A stretch of 64,000 bases of DNA, taken from the NCBI GenBank assembly GCA_021442155.1, contig CM038214.1:22159808-22223807 (forward strand). Reading direction: 5' to 3'. Every line of letters starts with the position of its first letter. Positions within the stretch are counted from its first letter, which is position 1. A program made the position numbers and the translations under genes. The notes beneath the pieces are model-generated. The model was not told where the DNA came from. It saw only the letters and a list, made by a program, of their open reading frames with translations, and searched no databases. Source of the stretch: Cymbidium sinense (lineage: Eukaryota > Streptophyta > Magnoliopsida > Asparagales > Orchidaceae). Positions 50,851 through 61,019 of the stretch are shown here, in pieces.

Positions 50851-51544
50851 GCACCATGTGGCGCACTGATGTGTCGTGCTTTCACATCGCACAACAGGAT
50901 TGCCTACCTAAAACTTATTTGATTAAATGCCTATGTACTAGCAGCGGATGCGCTTTCTAGTCTACCATCCGATCTAAAATCAGATGGCTATGATTTATCC
51001 CATAGCTTAAAAGGATTAAATAAGATTGATCTAGCAGGTCTATTCACGATCGTCCATTCTAATCATGCAGAACGGATGGTGTGTGATCTAACATCACATG
51101 AGTGAGGGAGAATGGGGTCTGTCTGCCATTGCTCACTTTATCTGAGCTTACCTAAGCTTGAATCAACTCCAAAAAGATCCCACACCTTCACGACCTCAAT
51201 CGGAGGGGATCCAATGATCAAGTTCACATGAGATGCAAGTTTTCTTCAAAAAAACTCCAACCCATTTTTACCTAAAGATTAGTTTTTGAAGCATACCTCT
51301 CCGGAGCTCAAGATCGGTGGTTCAAATGATTAAATAAGCTTCATATAGTGAAGATGAAGCCCTGTTGAGCAGCAATTGGATCAATTCCTCGATGTTCACT
51401 CGGAAGGCCACAAACTAACAATTTAGAGCTCAAATTTGATTGAAGTCCAACCTCCGGTGCTCTGCAAGCTTGGGAGATGATTTATTTTTGCTCGATGAGA
51501 TCTAGGGAAGGTGCGTGCAAAGTTAATTTGAGTTTGATGGAGAA

Positions 51545-51895
51545 ATGGAAAAGTTAGGTAGGAAATGGGGTGTCTATTTCGGCACAGATGAGAATGGCAT
51601 TTTTCAGTCTAGGAATAAGCTTGGGAGCCAAGGGAATGGCCCTAGTGGCTTGTCTTGGGTAGCTAAGGCTCTGAGGAATGATTTTTGCATGTGTTTGAGT
51701 GAAAATGAGGGGAGTATACCCCATTTGATCTTGATTAGACAGTGGGATCAAGTTTGGCTTCTAATGGCTGTCCAACCATCTCAGGGGTCATGGGTGGCAA
51801 GGAGAAGGAAAGTTGGCTCAGCTTGGTTGGTTAAAGGTGTGGAGGTGGCTGTTAAGAAGGAATCATGGGCGTCCTATGGGTTTCAAATGCTCTAA
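51545..51895 (+). CDS. Unrecognised 116-codon open frame
   Basis: This sits in a locally less AT-rich segment (50.86-51.95 kb) and begins MEKLGRKWGVYFGTDENG; the product would be Trp- and Gly-rich with no signal peptide or membrane segment. I recognise no domain. The preceding 600 bp has the feel of a retroelement leader or LTR (unique, moderate GC), and the frame may simply be an opening in that leader. The antisense frame 51554-51751 is open too, which argues for composition rather than coding. Confidence 0.15.
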   Translation: MEKLGRKWGVYFGTDENGIFQSRNKLGSQGNGPSGLSWVAKALRNDFCMCLSENEGSIPHLILIRQWDQVWLLMAVQPSQGSWVARRRKVGSAWLVKGVEVAVKKESWASYGFQML

Positions 51896-52079
51896 TGGGG
51901 TGGGTGAGGTGATTTCACTTTCCATTACCTTGGCTAACCCAACTACCCCTTAGGTTAGGTTGGGTAGTGTCCTAGGTGCCTAGGTGGACCATTGGGAGAG
52001 TACCAAGTGGCCAAAGAATGAAAATAAATACTTACATGGGTGATTTGTCTCATGTGATGCCATTGACCCAAGGGTACAA

Positions 52080-53200
52080 ATATCATTTGACATTGGATTT
52101 GATTTGGGTAGATTTAGAATGAGCTAAAAGTGGGTTAGCCCAAATTTCAAGTCAATTAGAGTTGATTTGGTTAGGATTGGCTCAATTTGACTTATTTAGG
52201 TCAAATTGGGTTAGGTTGGGTCAAGTTGACCAATTGGTAAAATTTGGTCAAACCAAGGGATGGGTCAAGTTCATATGATCATTTGGGATGTTTTATTCTA
52301 GTTTAGTTTGGCTTAGATTTGATTTTGGCTCATTTAAATTCATTTGAGCCAAATGGGTTAAGTTGACCAATTTGACCAAATTGGCCAAATTGGCTTGGGT
52401 TGGGTGTTGGTTTGGGTTTAGTTGACCAATTGAAGATGATTATAAGCTGTGATTTCAATTAATTTGGATTTGGTTTTGATTTAGGCAACTTGAACCTTTA
52501 GGTCAATTTGGACTAAGTAGGTCAATTGGGTTCAGTTGGGTCCAATCATGGCTTTGGTCAAGTTCAATAATTAATTTGGAATGAACTTGAGTCATTGGTT
52601 GCTAGTCAATTTGGTTTATATTTGGATTTGACCCAATTTGATTTTTTAGGTCAATTTGGGTGAACTTGGGCCAAGAGGGCCAATTGGGTTTGGTTTGACT
52701 CAATTGAAGGTCAAGTCAAATTCAAATATTGATTTTGATTTAGTATGAATCATTGGTTTCAAGGGATTTGGCTTAGGTTACAATTTGGCTAGTTTGGGTT
52801 CATATGGGTTAAGGGGTTGACTTGGTCAAATGACCAAGTTGACTTGGTTTGACCTAATTTGTGACAATTGATCAACCTAGGGTGATCAAGAATCATGATG
52901 GGAGATTTTTATGGGTTTGGTTCAATCTAATTTGGGTAGGATTAGAACTTGGCTCAAATAGGTCAAATTGGCCACTTTGGGTCAAGTGGACCAATTAGGT
53001 TTAGTTGGCTTGATTTTGGGTTGAGTTTGATTTAGTTGAGTTTATATATGGATTTAGGATTGATATATAAATTCAATTGCAATTAACTTGGGTTCAAATG
53101 GGTTTTGGTTCATTTGAACATTTCAAGTCAAAAGGGTTAAGTTGGGTTTGACTTGGGTTGATTTTGGTTTGGCTTAATGATTGTAGATTTAATTTATATT
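52080..53200 (+). repeat. GGTCAA/TTGACC-saturated degenerate repeat
   Basis: Reading by eye, the pentamer TTGAC or its complement GTCAA occurs about 29 times in 1.1 kb, often as GGGTCAA or TTGACCAA beside TTGGGTT or AATTTGG. Examples lie at 52219, 52226, 52363, 52372, 52432, 52817-52849. Some pairs form near-palindromes, such as GGTCAAGTTGACC at 52218-52230. No regular period holds for long. It has no ORF of note. It is probably an eroded minisatellite in the long leader or LTR of the element to its right. TTGAC(C/T) is also the core of the plant WRKY-factor W-box. Confidence 0.8.
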
Positions 53201-53900
53201 TATGAATATAATTGAAGGTATGATTGATTCATGAAAAAATAAATTGATTTAGTTTTAATGATTTAAATGTATATTTCATTTAAATTTATGAAGATGATAA
53301 AAATATGATTGATTTGTGAGAAAATCAATTGACTTCATTTGGATTAAGATTTGGCTAAGTCCATGGGATATGACATATGGCTTAGGAGGGGTTTTGATTT
53401 AATCTAATTTAGTTTAATTTATCTTTGATCATTTGAATGTATATTTGATTTATATTTCGGAAGATGATTGAAGATATAAATTTATTCAATTGATTTTGTA
53501 TTGATTTGGATTAAGATTTGGCTAATTCCATGGGATAGGTCATATGGCTTAGGAAGGGTTTCAAGTTTGGATTTCATCATGGGCTTCCATCATTTGGTTT
53601 TGGAATTTGGATTTGAATTTGATGTTTGAATTGTACTTGAGGTTATGTTTGAGAAGGTGAACATAGATTGAATTTGGGTTGTATGGTAATTGGATTATCC
53701 TAATCCTTAAGGCAAAAACTAATCCAATGGTTAACCCTTCTAAGTCTTTAGGCTTAGGTAAGTGTTTACCTAATTATTAGAAGTGTCTTTTGACTTGGGA
53801 AGTCTTAGTGTCTAGAAGGCTCCTAAGTCTAAGATGGTAAGATTGAATCCACACTCCAAAAGTGAGGTTAACAGGCCTTAGGCTCCATAGTGTTCCCCTT
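53200..53900. other. AT-rich continuation, no gene
   Basis: Two related phrases (GATTAAGATTTGGCTAA.TCCATGGGATA..CATATGGCTTAGGA) at about 53342-53392 and 53509-53560 show one imperfect duplication with a period of about 168 bp. No coding sequence is recognised before the protease-end relic. Confidence 0.6.
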
Positions 53901-53919
53901 GGTGATAGATGATTAGTAG

Positions 53920-54145
53920 ACCGAAGCCAAGTTTCACGTGATGGACTTGGATACATCTTTGAACACTTTTCTTGGAAGACCATGGATACATGAGAACAAC
54001 ATAGTTCCATCCTCTCTACATCAGAGTATGATGTTTGTGAGAGGTGGGATCATCTATTGTGTCAAAGGAGATCTCAAGCCATTTATAATTTACAAGGTCG
54101 GCATATATGAGGATGCTGCTTACTACCTACCTCAAAATCAATAAA
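53920..54145 (+). pseudogene. Protease-region end of the Tat-like element
   Basis: The frame reads FHVMDLDTSLNTFLGRPWIH and then NNIVPSSLHQSM, followed by a gated stretch ending PQNQ. This is the invariant 'FhViDa.tSYn.LLGRPWIHe...vPSTLHQ' that closes the protease region in Tat-like elements. The GRPW core is intact. The catalytic Asp motif that should lie about 80 codons upstream is not seen. Confidence 0.9.
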
Positions 54146-54167
54146 TCTATTCTCATGAACTTGGCCA

Positions 54168-54262
54168 AATTTGAAAAATAAAAGAAAAACAAAAACAAAA
54201 ATAAAGAGAAAAAGAGAAAAAAAGAAAAAAGGAAATGAAAAAGAAAATAAAAGGGAGCAAAT
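54168..54262 (+). repeat. A-rich purine tract
   Basis: A nearly pure A/G run (AAAATAAAAGAAAAACAAAAA-like, then GAGAAAAAGAGAAAAAAAG). It sits in the linker between protease and RT. The open minus-strand frame across it, Phe/Ser-rich, is an artefact. Confidence 0.9.
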
Positions 54263-55199
54263 AGACTTAGAGAATGAAGTGGAGCCCATCATTAGATTCC
54301 ACTCACAGTTCTTTACTCCATTCAAAAATATGGGTAAGATGACTTGACATCCACCAGGCAAAGGAAGAGGCTAGTTTAGAGGCAATCCTGGGGGTGGAAA
54401 ACTTCTTTATTGGCCACCCAATGAAAGTTATGACCCAGCTTCCCAGAGTACACTTGCTATCCATATAGACTTAGATTCTAGTTTATAGGATGTGTCTTCT
54501 ATGGTTAGAACACCAGCCAACTCTTCTCAGCAGTAGATTTTCTTGGAAGTGACACTTGAGCCAGATAGTGATGAAGATTGTGCTCCAAAGCAAAGCATAA
54601 GTGTACCCAAGTCTATATGTGAAACAATTAGGAATCAGTTGGGAACCTTAGCTCTAACCCCACTTTTCTCTCAAAAAGCTTAATTTGGTAGTTAAGAAAG
54701 CCCTTAAGTCACCACAGATGTGAAGACTCTGAGGTTCTTTCTAGGAGCATCATATTCAATTCAAGAAGTTGATGTATAACTTGAGGATGATTCATATAAA
54801 GATTTAATAGAATTACCTATTGATTGGTACTTAGCTTGTGTTCATAATTTAGCAAAGAAAGGGTTAATCCCACATACTTGGTTAAAGAATAGGTTAGACT
54901 ACTTTGCAAGAATATGGAAGAACAAATGCAAAAGCTCTCAATCAAGACTAGGATTAGGATTCAGTATAGTGGGTCCATTCGATGATGATGTTTACTACTT
55001 AGTCATCACAAATCATTTGGAATCTGATAGGTTCTTTTCAAGTCATATTAACTAATATGAGGACTTATGCTTAGAAACTTCAGATGATCCAAATGATTTT
55101 GAAGTCAAAGATGCAATGCAGTGTTTGAAGAAGAGATCTAGTCAACCATCGATGAGCTCAAGAAAATTAACTTAGGAATTGAATAAAATCCACGCCCAA

Positions 55200-56100
55200 C
55201 ATACACCAGTTCTTTGTTGAATGAAACTGAAACCAATGACTTAGTTAGGCTATTGATTGAGTTCAAGGACTGCTTTGCATGGAGTTATGAAGAGATGCCT
55301 GGATTGGCTCCTAATGTAGCGGTCCATAAACTAGCAATAAAGCCTACTGCTAACCCTATCAAGCAAACTTCTAGACTCATAGGATTAGACATTGAACAAT
55401 AGGCTATTTATGAAGTCACAAAATTGATTGATGCTAGCTTCATCCAAGAAGAAAAAAATACTCTACTTGGTTAATCCCAGTTAAGAAAAAGGATGACCAA
55501 ATTCACATTTGTGTTAATTTTAAGGATTTAAATAAGGCATGTCCAAAAGATGAATTTTCACTACCAATCTCGGAGATGATGGTGGACATTGCCTCATATC
55601 ATGCAATCTTTTCTTATTATAGATGGTTCATTTGGATATAACCAAATAAAGATGGTCCCTAAAGATGAAAGAAACACTACTTTTAGAACCCTGATCAGAA
55701 TCTATCACTATAAGGTCAGGCCTTTCAGCCTTAAACATGTTGGTGCTACATACCAGTGAGCTATGACTCGAATCTTTGATGAACTCATTCATCATCAAGT
55801 TGAGTGCTATATCGATGATCTCATGGAAAAAAGTAGAGGAAATGATGACCATCTGTTTGACTTGAGAGTAGTTTTCAAATAGTTAAGATAATTTAACCTC
55901 AAAATGAACCCCCTGAAGTGTGCATTTGGAGTAGCATCAGGAAAATTTGTTGGGTTTGTTATCCAACACCAGGGAATCAAAATCGATCTGGAAAAGATTA
56001 AGGTGATATTAAAAATGCCACTCCCTAAAAGTTTAACTTAACTCAGATCATTCCAAGGGTGGTTGGCATATCTAATATGCTTTATATCCAACCTACTGAG
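55200..56100 (+). pseudogene. Reverse transcriptase relic of the Tat-like element
   Basis: The pre-RT phrase FKDCFAWSYEEMPGLAPNVA is open at 55214-55402. RT proper follows with 'FGYNQIKMVPKDERNTTFRT' and a CYIDDLMEKSR active site (55805-55837), in which both catalytic Asp residues survive. Next come NPLKCAFGVASGKFVGFVIQ, 'GIKIDLEKIK', and then 'FQGWLAYLICFISNLLRRCQ' at about 56055-56110. At least five in-frame stops and two shifts break it. RT would synthesise element cDNA. Survival of YIDD contrasts with the altered sites at 17.2 kb and 34.5 kb. Confidence 0.92.
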
Positions 56101-56109
56101 AAGATGTCA

Positions 56110-56990
56110 GCCATTCTTAGCGCTTGTCAAAAAGGATGTCAAGTTTAAGTGGGATGATAAGTGTGAGAATACCTTCAAAGACATCAAGCATTACATGATG
56201 ATGCCACTAGTTCTAGCAGCCCTTATCTTGGGCAAGCCACTCATACTTTACACTACTATGTTAGACAACTCCTCCCTTGATGCTTTGTTGGCCCAAGCCA
56301 ATGACGAAGAGAAGGAAAATGCACTATACTACCTTAGTTATCATATAATTTTATTGAAGCTAATTATCCACCCATTAAAAAGCATTTCCTAGCTTTAATC
56401 TTTGCATCCATAAAGCTACATGCTATTCAAACAGTTGTCATGATGGTCCATGATCCTCTCACAGTTTAACATTACCTTTGTACCCCTCCGTGTGGTGAGA
56501 GGACAAGCGCTAGTGAATTTTGTAGCAGCACACCTACTTTCTGCTGACTCTCCACTTAGTGATGATATCCCCAATGAATAAATCATGAACTTAGAGGATA
56601 CTAGCATTCAACACTAGAGATGTACTTTGATGGTGTAGCTTCCTCTTAAAGAGGAGAAGAACCATAATCTACTATTCCAGGAAAGGCAATTATAGCAATA
56701 GTTCTCTTAACTCCAAACTGTGATGTGATGAGATTGTCATATCATCTATCTAATCCTTGCACCAATAAAGAAGCTAAAAATGAGGCTCTGATTGCCGATC
56801 TGGAGTTAGCTGTTACTCTAAGCATCCAGAACATCAACATCTTTAGGGATTCTTAGCTAGTTATTAACCAAATCGTTGGGTCCTATATGGTTATAAAGTC
56901 CAAGCTCCATCACTACCACAAGTACACCATCGAGTTGTTGGCCCCAAATCCCGAGGTTACATTTATAAGATTCCTTGAGGAGAGAATGTC
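56110..56990 (+). pseudogene. RT connection and RNase H relic
   Basis: The open part 56063-56392 covers the RT connection (KKDVKFKWDDKCENTFKDIK, then LILYTTMLDNSSLDALLAQ). A second block contains MYFDGVAS at about 56619-56642, the first acidic residue of RNase H. Further pieces are NKEAKNEALIADLELA (about 56765-56810), NIFRDS-LVINQIVGSY (the Asp region) and EVTFIRFLEE near 56960. RNase H would remove the RNA strand after cDNA synthesis. Stops separate the blocks. Confidence 0.85.
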
Positions 56991-57239
56991 ATAGCGTATG
57001 CTTTAGCCAAGCTTGCAAAGGAGTTGGGATTTCTGAGGATGAGTCTATATCAATAAAGGTCCAAAATAGACAAGTCTTATCCCTTATTGATATTGAACTC
57101 ATCAAAAAGTACTCTCTGGAAGGGGAGGTTGCCATTGCCAAGAAGGATGAGGAGTTAGATTGGAGGCAACCATCCATGGATTACCTAAATAAAGGGAAAC
57201 TACCTCAAGAGAAGTCTCAATCCCATCAGATGAAGCAGA

Positions 57240-58410
57240 GAGCACTTTCCTATGCTCTTATGGATGGTGTCTTATACCAATAATATTTTGATCATATGTG
57301 GATATATTATTTAGACAAGCACGAAGCCCATAAAATCATGATCGAGGTACACTTAGAATTATGTGGAGCCTACCAATCTGATCCAAAGATGAAAGAAAAG
57401 ATCAAGAGAGTAAGATACAACTAGTCATCGATCATCAAATATTGCATGCATACGGTTAGGCGTTGCCACCAATGTAAAATACACGGTGTGGTCCTACACC
57501 AACCACCCAACATTTTACATCTTACATTGGCCTGATGGCCATTCGAGTGTTGGGGTACCAACATAGTGGGTCTGATTGTTCCTCGTTCTTCTAAGGCTCA
57601 TCAGTTCATCTTAGCTGCTGCTAACAACTTTTCAAACTAGACGATGATAATTCTGCTCAGAGAGGTCACAGCTCAGAATGTGCTCCAATTTTTTAGGAAT
57701 GATATCATATATAGGTTCAGAGTGCCTCAATGAATTATATCTGATAATTATAATGCATTCAAGAACATCAAAATTAACAACTTTGCTCGAAGACACAGTA
57801 TAGATTGGATATATTCTACCATCAACTACTTGTGGGAAAATGGCTTAGCAGAAGCCTTTAACAAAACCCTCATCCAAAAACTAAAGAAGACACTCAACAA
57901 TAATAAGCGATAGTGGTATGAGTAGTTAGTTGAAGCTTTATGGGCCTACCGCACCACATATAGAACTCCAACTCAATCTACTTCTTTCTTCTTAGTGTAT
58001 GGGTCTGAAGCCATTCTACCATTAAAAGTACAACACCCATCATTAAAGATAGATGTGGGTAGCAAGATCACAACAGAGTAGAATGCTAAGTTATAGTTAG
58101 AAGAGCTTGGTTTTGGAGGAGAGGCACCTACGGGCATGCGAAAACCTTGAGTTGTACAAAGCTAAAATGATTCAAGATCATAATAAGTTAGTCCATCCTA
58201 AAGCTCTTCAAGTAAGAGAGCTTATTTTAGTTCTAAGGAGACCGATTATTGCCCTTCATAAGATGGGAGGAAAGTTTGAATCCACTTGGGAAGGTTGTTT
58301 GTCATAGAGAAGGCCTACCAAGGAGGATCTTATATTCCTATTAATCGTAAGGGAGAGTGCCCCATGTTTCCAATCAATGGGATATACTTAAAGAAATATT
58401 ATAAATCATG
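57240..58410 (+). pseudogene. Integrase relic
   Basis: The zinc-binding HHCC elements can be read as HEAHKIMIEVHLELCG (57319-57368) and RCHQCKIHG (57460-57486). The catalytic core starts GTNIVGLIVPRSSKAHQFIL (57554-57613). The first Asp of the DDE triad is Asn here (codon 57560-57562), while the second (ISDN, about 57742) and the Glu (LAEAFNKTL, about 57851) are kept. The tail contains NHKLVHPKAL-like and WEG..VIEKAYQGGSYIPI, then INGIYLKKYY (about 58365-58400), matching the usual C-terminal 'WEGPy.v....GsY.l......wN..hLkkYY'. Integrase would insert the cDNA. Stops and the D-to-N change rule out function. Confidence 0.9.
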
Positions 58411-58609
58411 TTTAAGAATAATTATCATCAATGAAAATTCCATTTTGAATTCAATCTTATCCATGTTGAAAGTATTTTTATTTGTGAATTTTCCATGATG
58501 TGTTTAGGGTAGGTGTAAAGAACCCGAGCAACATCCTATCCTTCATTGACACAACACAAGCACAAACTAAACATAAACATATAAAAAAAACACATATCTT
58601 TTACCACGG

Positions 58610-60370
58610 GCTACTCTGAGTTGAGATAATACCCCCAATGGCACACACTCAGTAACTGCTCTAAGTCGGGCTGACGTGCTACCTTGCTAGTGTGTCACCC
58701 CAATGGTCTTCTTGCTTAGGGATGTATGTCTGCTCGCTCTCCTTTCTTACTTATTTAATGCACATTGATGACTACCTTGTTAGTTTGGTAGGCCTTACTG
58801 CATGGCCGGTAAGCTACCTAATGTTAGCTTCAATTAAGAGGATGTGAGTCTGCTACATTGTCTTCTTGGATTATCCTTCGTGCGCTGACTAGGTCTAGTA
58901 TATTTGAGGTTTAGGATAACTCCCTTAGCGGCTCCTTGCCTCCTGACTGCTTCAAGTCTGGGTCCAGCCCTTCCACGGGGATCCCTGCTTAGTAGTCTCC
59001 CTAGGTCAGATAGCATCTATCCTATCGATGATAGACTATCCCAATAATCAGTTCATCTTGGAAAGTTGTAAGCCTACATGCTTTCTTTCCAGATTGATCA
59101 TTGCACACCAATGGGCACCTTAGGTTGGTTGGTTCTCACTATGCTGATGGATACACTGCTCATGTTGATAGATACACCGCTCATGCTAACGGATACACCA
59201 CTATTGGAAAATGTACATCTACTATGCTTTCTCCTTGAGTTGGTCAGTGTACACCTATAGGTTTTCTTTTCCATGGCTTGGGATAACGCTCCTAATAGGA
59301 CCTCCCCTATGGGCATTATGTTTGGATTATGTCCTTTGTGACCCCATTACGACACTACCCGGGTTACTATCAGATTGGACAGTTCCAATTTCCTTGTAAC
59401 CACCCTTGTAGTTGGAGAATATTTCTTGTGGATGTGCAGATTCTCCTTTGATCCAGTAAATTTGAGATATGTCAAGGCTGACATAGCCCCTTCTCAGTGT
59501 GGCCACTCACACACCAATAGGGTCCACTAAAATATATAAACAAAATATATAGCACTTGTTGATTAGGAAGACAGCCCTAGTGGTACCTTTTCCCAAGCAG
59601 GTATCCTATCTTTAGGGCAGTGTCAGCAAAACTCCCTATAAGAATCACTTGAGTACTCTTGAGTTAATATAAGTCCCAAGTGACATTCTCTCAGTAGTCA
59701 CCCCAAAGTCAAGTTCGATTTGTTGTGCTACCAACAGGTCACCCCAGCAGTTGTTCCCTACTTTAGAAGATATAAGTCTGCTACACCTATTTCCTAGCAT
59801 ACTCATTGCACACCAAAAGGAAACCCCTTAGGTTGTCTAGTTCTACCCCATGGCCAATAGATTATCCCTTTGGATTTGTAAATCTGAGATAGGACAAGTC
59901 CGATAAAGCCCCTTCTCAGTAGGTCCCTCACACACCCACATGGTCCATAAATTAAATCTATCAAATTTGACCGAGCTCACATCCCTAGTGGATATGCCCT
60001 CAATTCAAAATTAAACTAAATCAAAGAAACCATATCAAATCACATGAAACTAAGATAAAATTAATTTTGACTACTTTTAAGTTAACATAAGTTCCCATCG
60101 ACATTTACTCAATAGTCGCCCTAGGTCAGGTTCAATTTGTTGTGCATCCAACAGGTCACTCCAGCGGTTGTTCCTCACTTTGGAAGATGTAAGTTGCTAT
60201 GCCTTGTTCTTAGCACAACCATTGCAAACAGAAAGGCAACCCTTTAGGTTGTTTAGTTATACCCCACAATCGGTAGACTATCCCTTTGGATTGTAAACCT
60301 AAGGTAGGTCAAGGATGATATAGCCCCTTCTCACTAGGTCCATTACACACCAACATGGTCCATACATTAA
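58610..60370 (+). repeat. Diverged tandem/mosaic repeat, period about 415-422 bp
   Basis: The block AGCCCCTTCTCA-GT recurs at 59485, 59907 and 60322, and GTTAA.ATAAGT.CC with CAACAGGTCAC.CCAGC recurs at about 59663/60081 and 59733/60149, so the last two units are nearly full length and about 417 bp apart. Older partial copies of the GAT.TAAGTCTGCTA segment are visible near 58721, 58839 and 59063. This lies directly after the integrase relic, where Tat-type elements often carry tandem repeats in the 3' untranslated region. Confidence 0.88.
59141..59203 (+). repeat. Three tandem 21-bp units
   Basis: Units start ATGCTGATGGATACACTGCTC, ATGTTGATAGATACACCGCTC, ATGCTAACGGATACACCACTA at 59141, 59162 and 59183 (shown here in shortened form: core GGATACACYRCT). 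The in-frame period makes open frames on both strands, which are not genes. Confidence 0.95.
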
Positions 60371-60905
60371 CTTAGATTAAATTAAACCAAATCTAATTTA
60401 CCCTAGTGGGGCTAAATCACACCCTTCTCCCTAGTGGAGCCCTAAATCATAAATAAATAGGTTAAGCAAATAAATCAAATTTAATACCAACCTACCTGGT
60501 GGAGCCAAATTAAACTAACTCTTCCAGTAGAGTCTAAATCAAAGAAATCCAATCAAACTCTTATCCTTAGCAGATACATCCTCAAACAAATCTATAAATC
60601 AAACTCAAATCCTAATCCCTAGCATATAGATCGAACTTTCTTTTCTAGTGGGAGGTTCATATACCCAATCCCTAGTGGACTTGAGCCCATATCTCAAGCA
60701 AACATGCCTCCACATCAATCAAAATAAAACAAATTAAAGTCAATTCAATCATAATCCTTGGTGGATTATAGATTCTTATCCCAAGTGGATCTTCTTTCCA
60801 TAAATCATATAATCAAATCAATTTCAAACCTTATCCCCAGATTTTCTTACACTATTCCCTCGACATAGACCCCTCACATTTCATGTCTGATCCCCTAGTG
60901 GATCC
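59575..60905 (+). repeat. Dispersed CCCTAGTGGA motif
   Basis: Exact CCCTAGTGGA occurs at 59983, 60429, 60670 and 60893. One-base variants occur at 59575 and 60401, and looser ones (CCTTGGTGGA, CCCAAGTGGA, CCTGGTGGAG) near 60503, 60758 and 60781. Each is embedded in different AT-rich text with words like CAAATC and TAAATC between. The spacing is irregular (about 30-450 bp). Confidence 0.8.
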
Positions 60906-61019
60906 CCCTCCATGTCCTTCACATGGAAATCTCATCAAATCTTATTTCTTCTCTTATGCACACCTTTAATACTTCAATCAAAAGCCTAATAATGTATTCA
61001 TTCAAATTACATCATCTTA

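Larger units (their letters stand above)
53900..58410 (+). mobile_element. Tat-like Ty3/gypsy element, internal region (relic)
   Basis: Protease end, linker, RT, RNase H, zinc-binding domain, integrase core and integrase tail all occur in the standard Ty3/gypsy order on the plus strand. They read through roughly twenty or more stops and several frameshifts. It is the most complete mobile element of the window. The Gag and catalytic part of protease are missing or unrecognisable before 53.9 kb. Tandem-repeat blocks lie on both sides (48.8-49.6 kb and 58.6-60.4 kb), and I could not match a 5' and a 3' LTR to each other within the window, so the ends are undefined. Wording of the RT and integrase motifs is closest to the Tat branch. 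Confidence 0.9.

Noticed and set aside
54083..54361. Minus-strand frame rich in Phe and Ser resembling a membrane protein
   Set aside because: It is the complement of the A-rich purine tract in the plus-strand retroelement linker.
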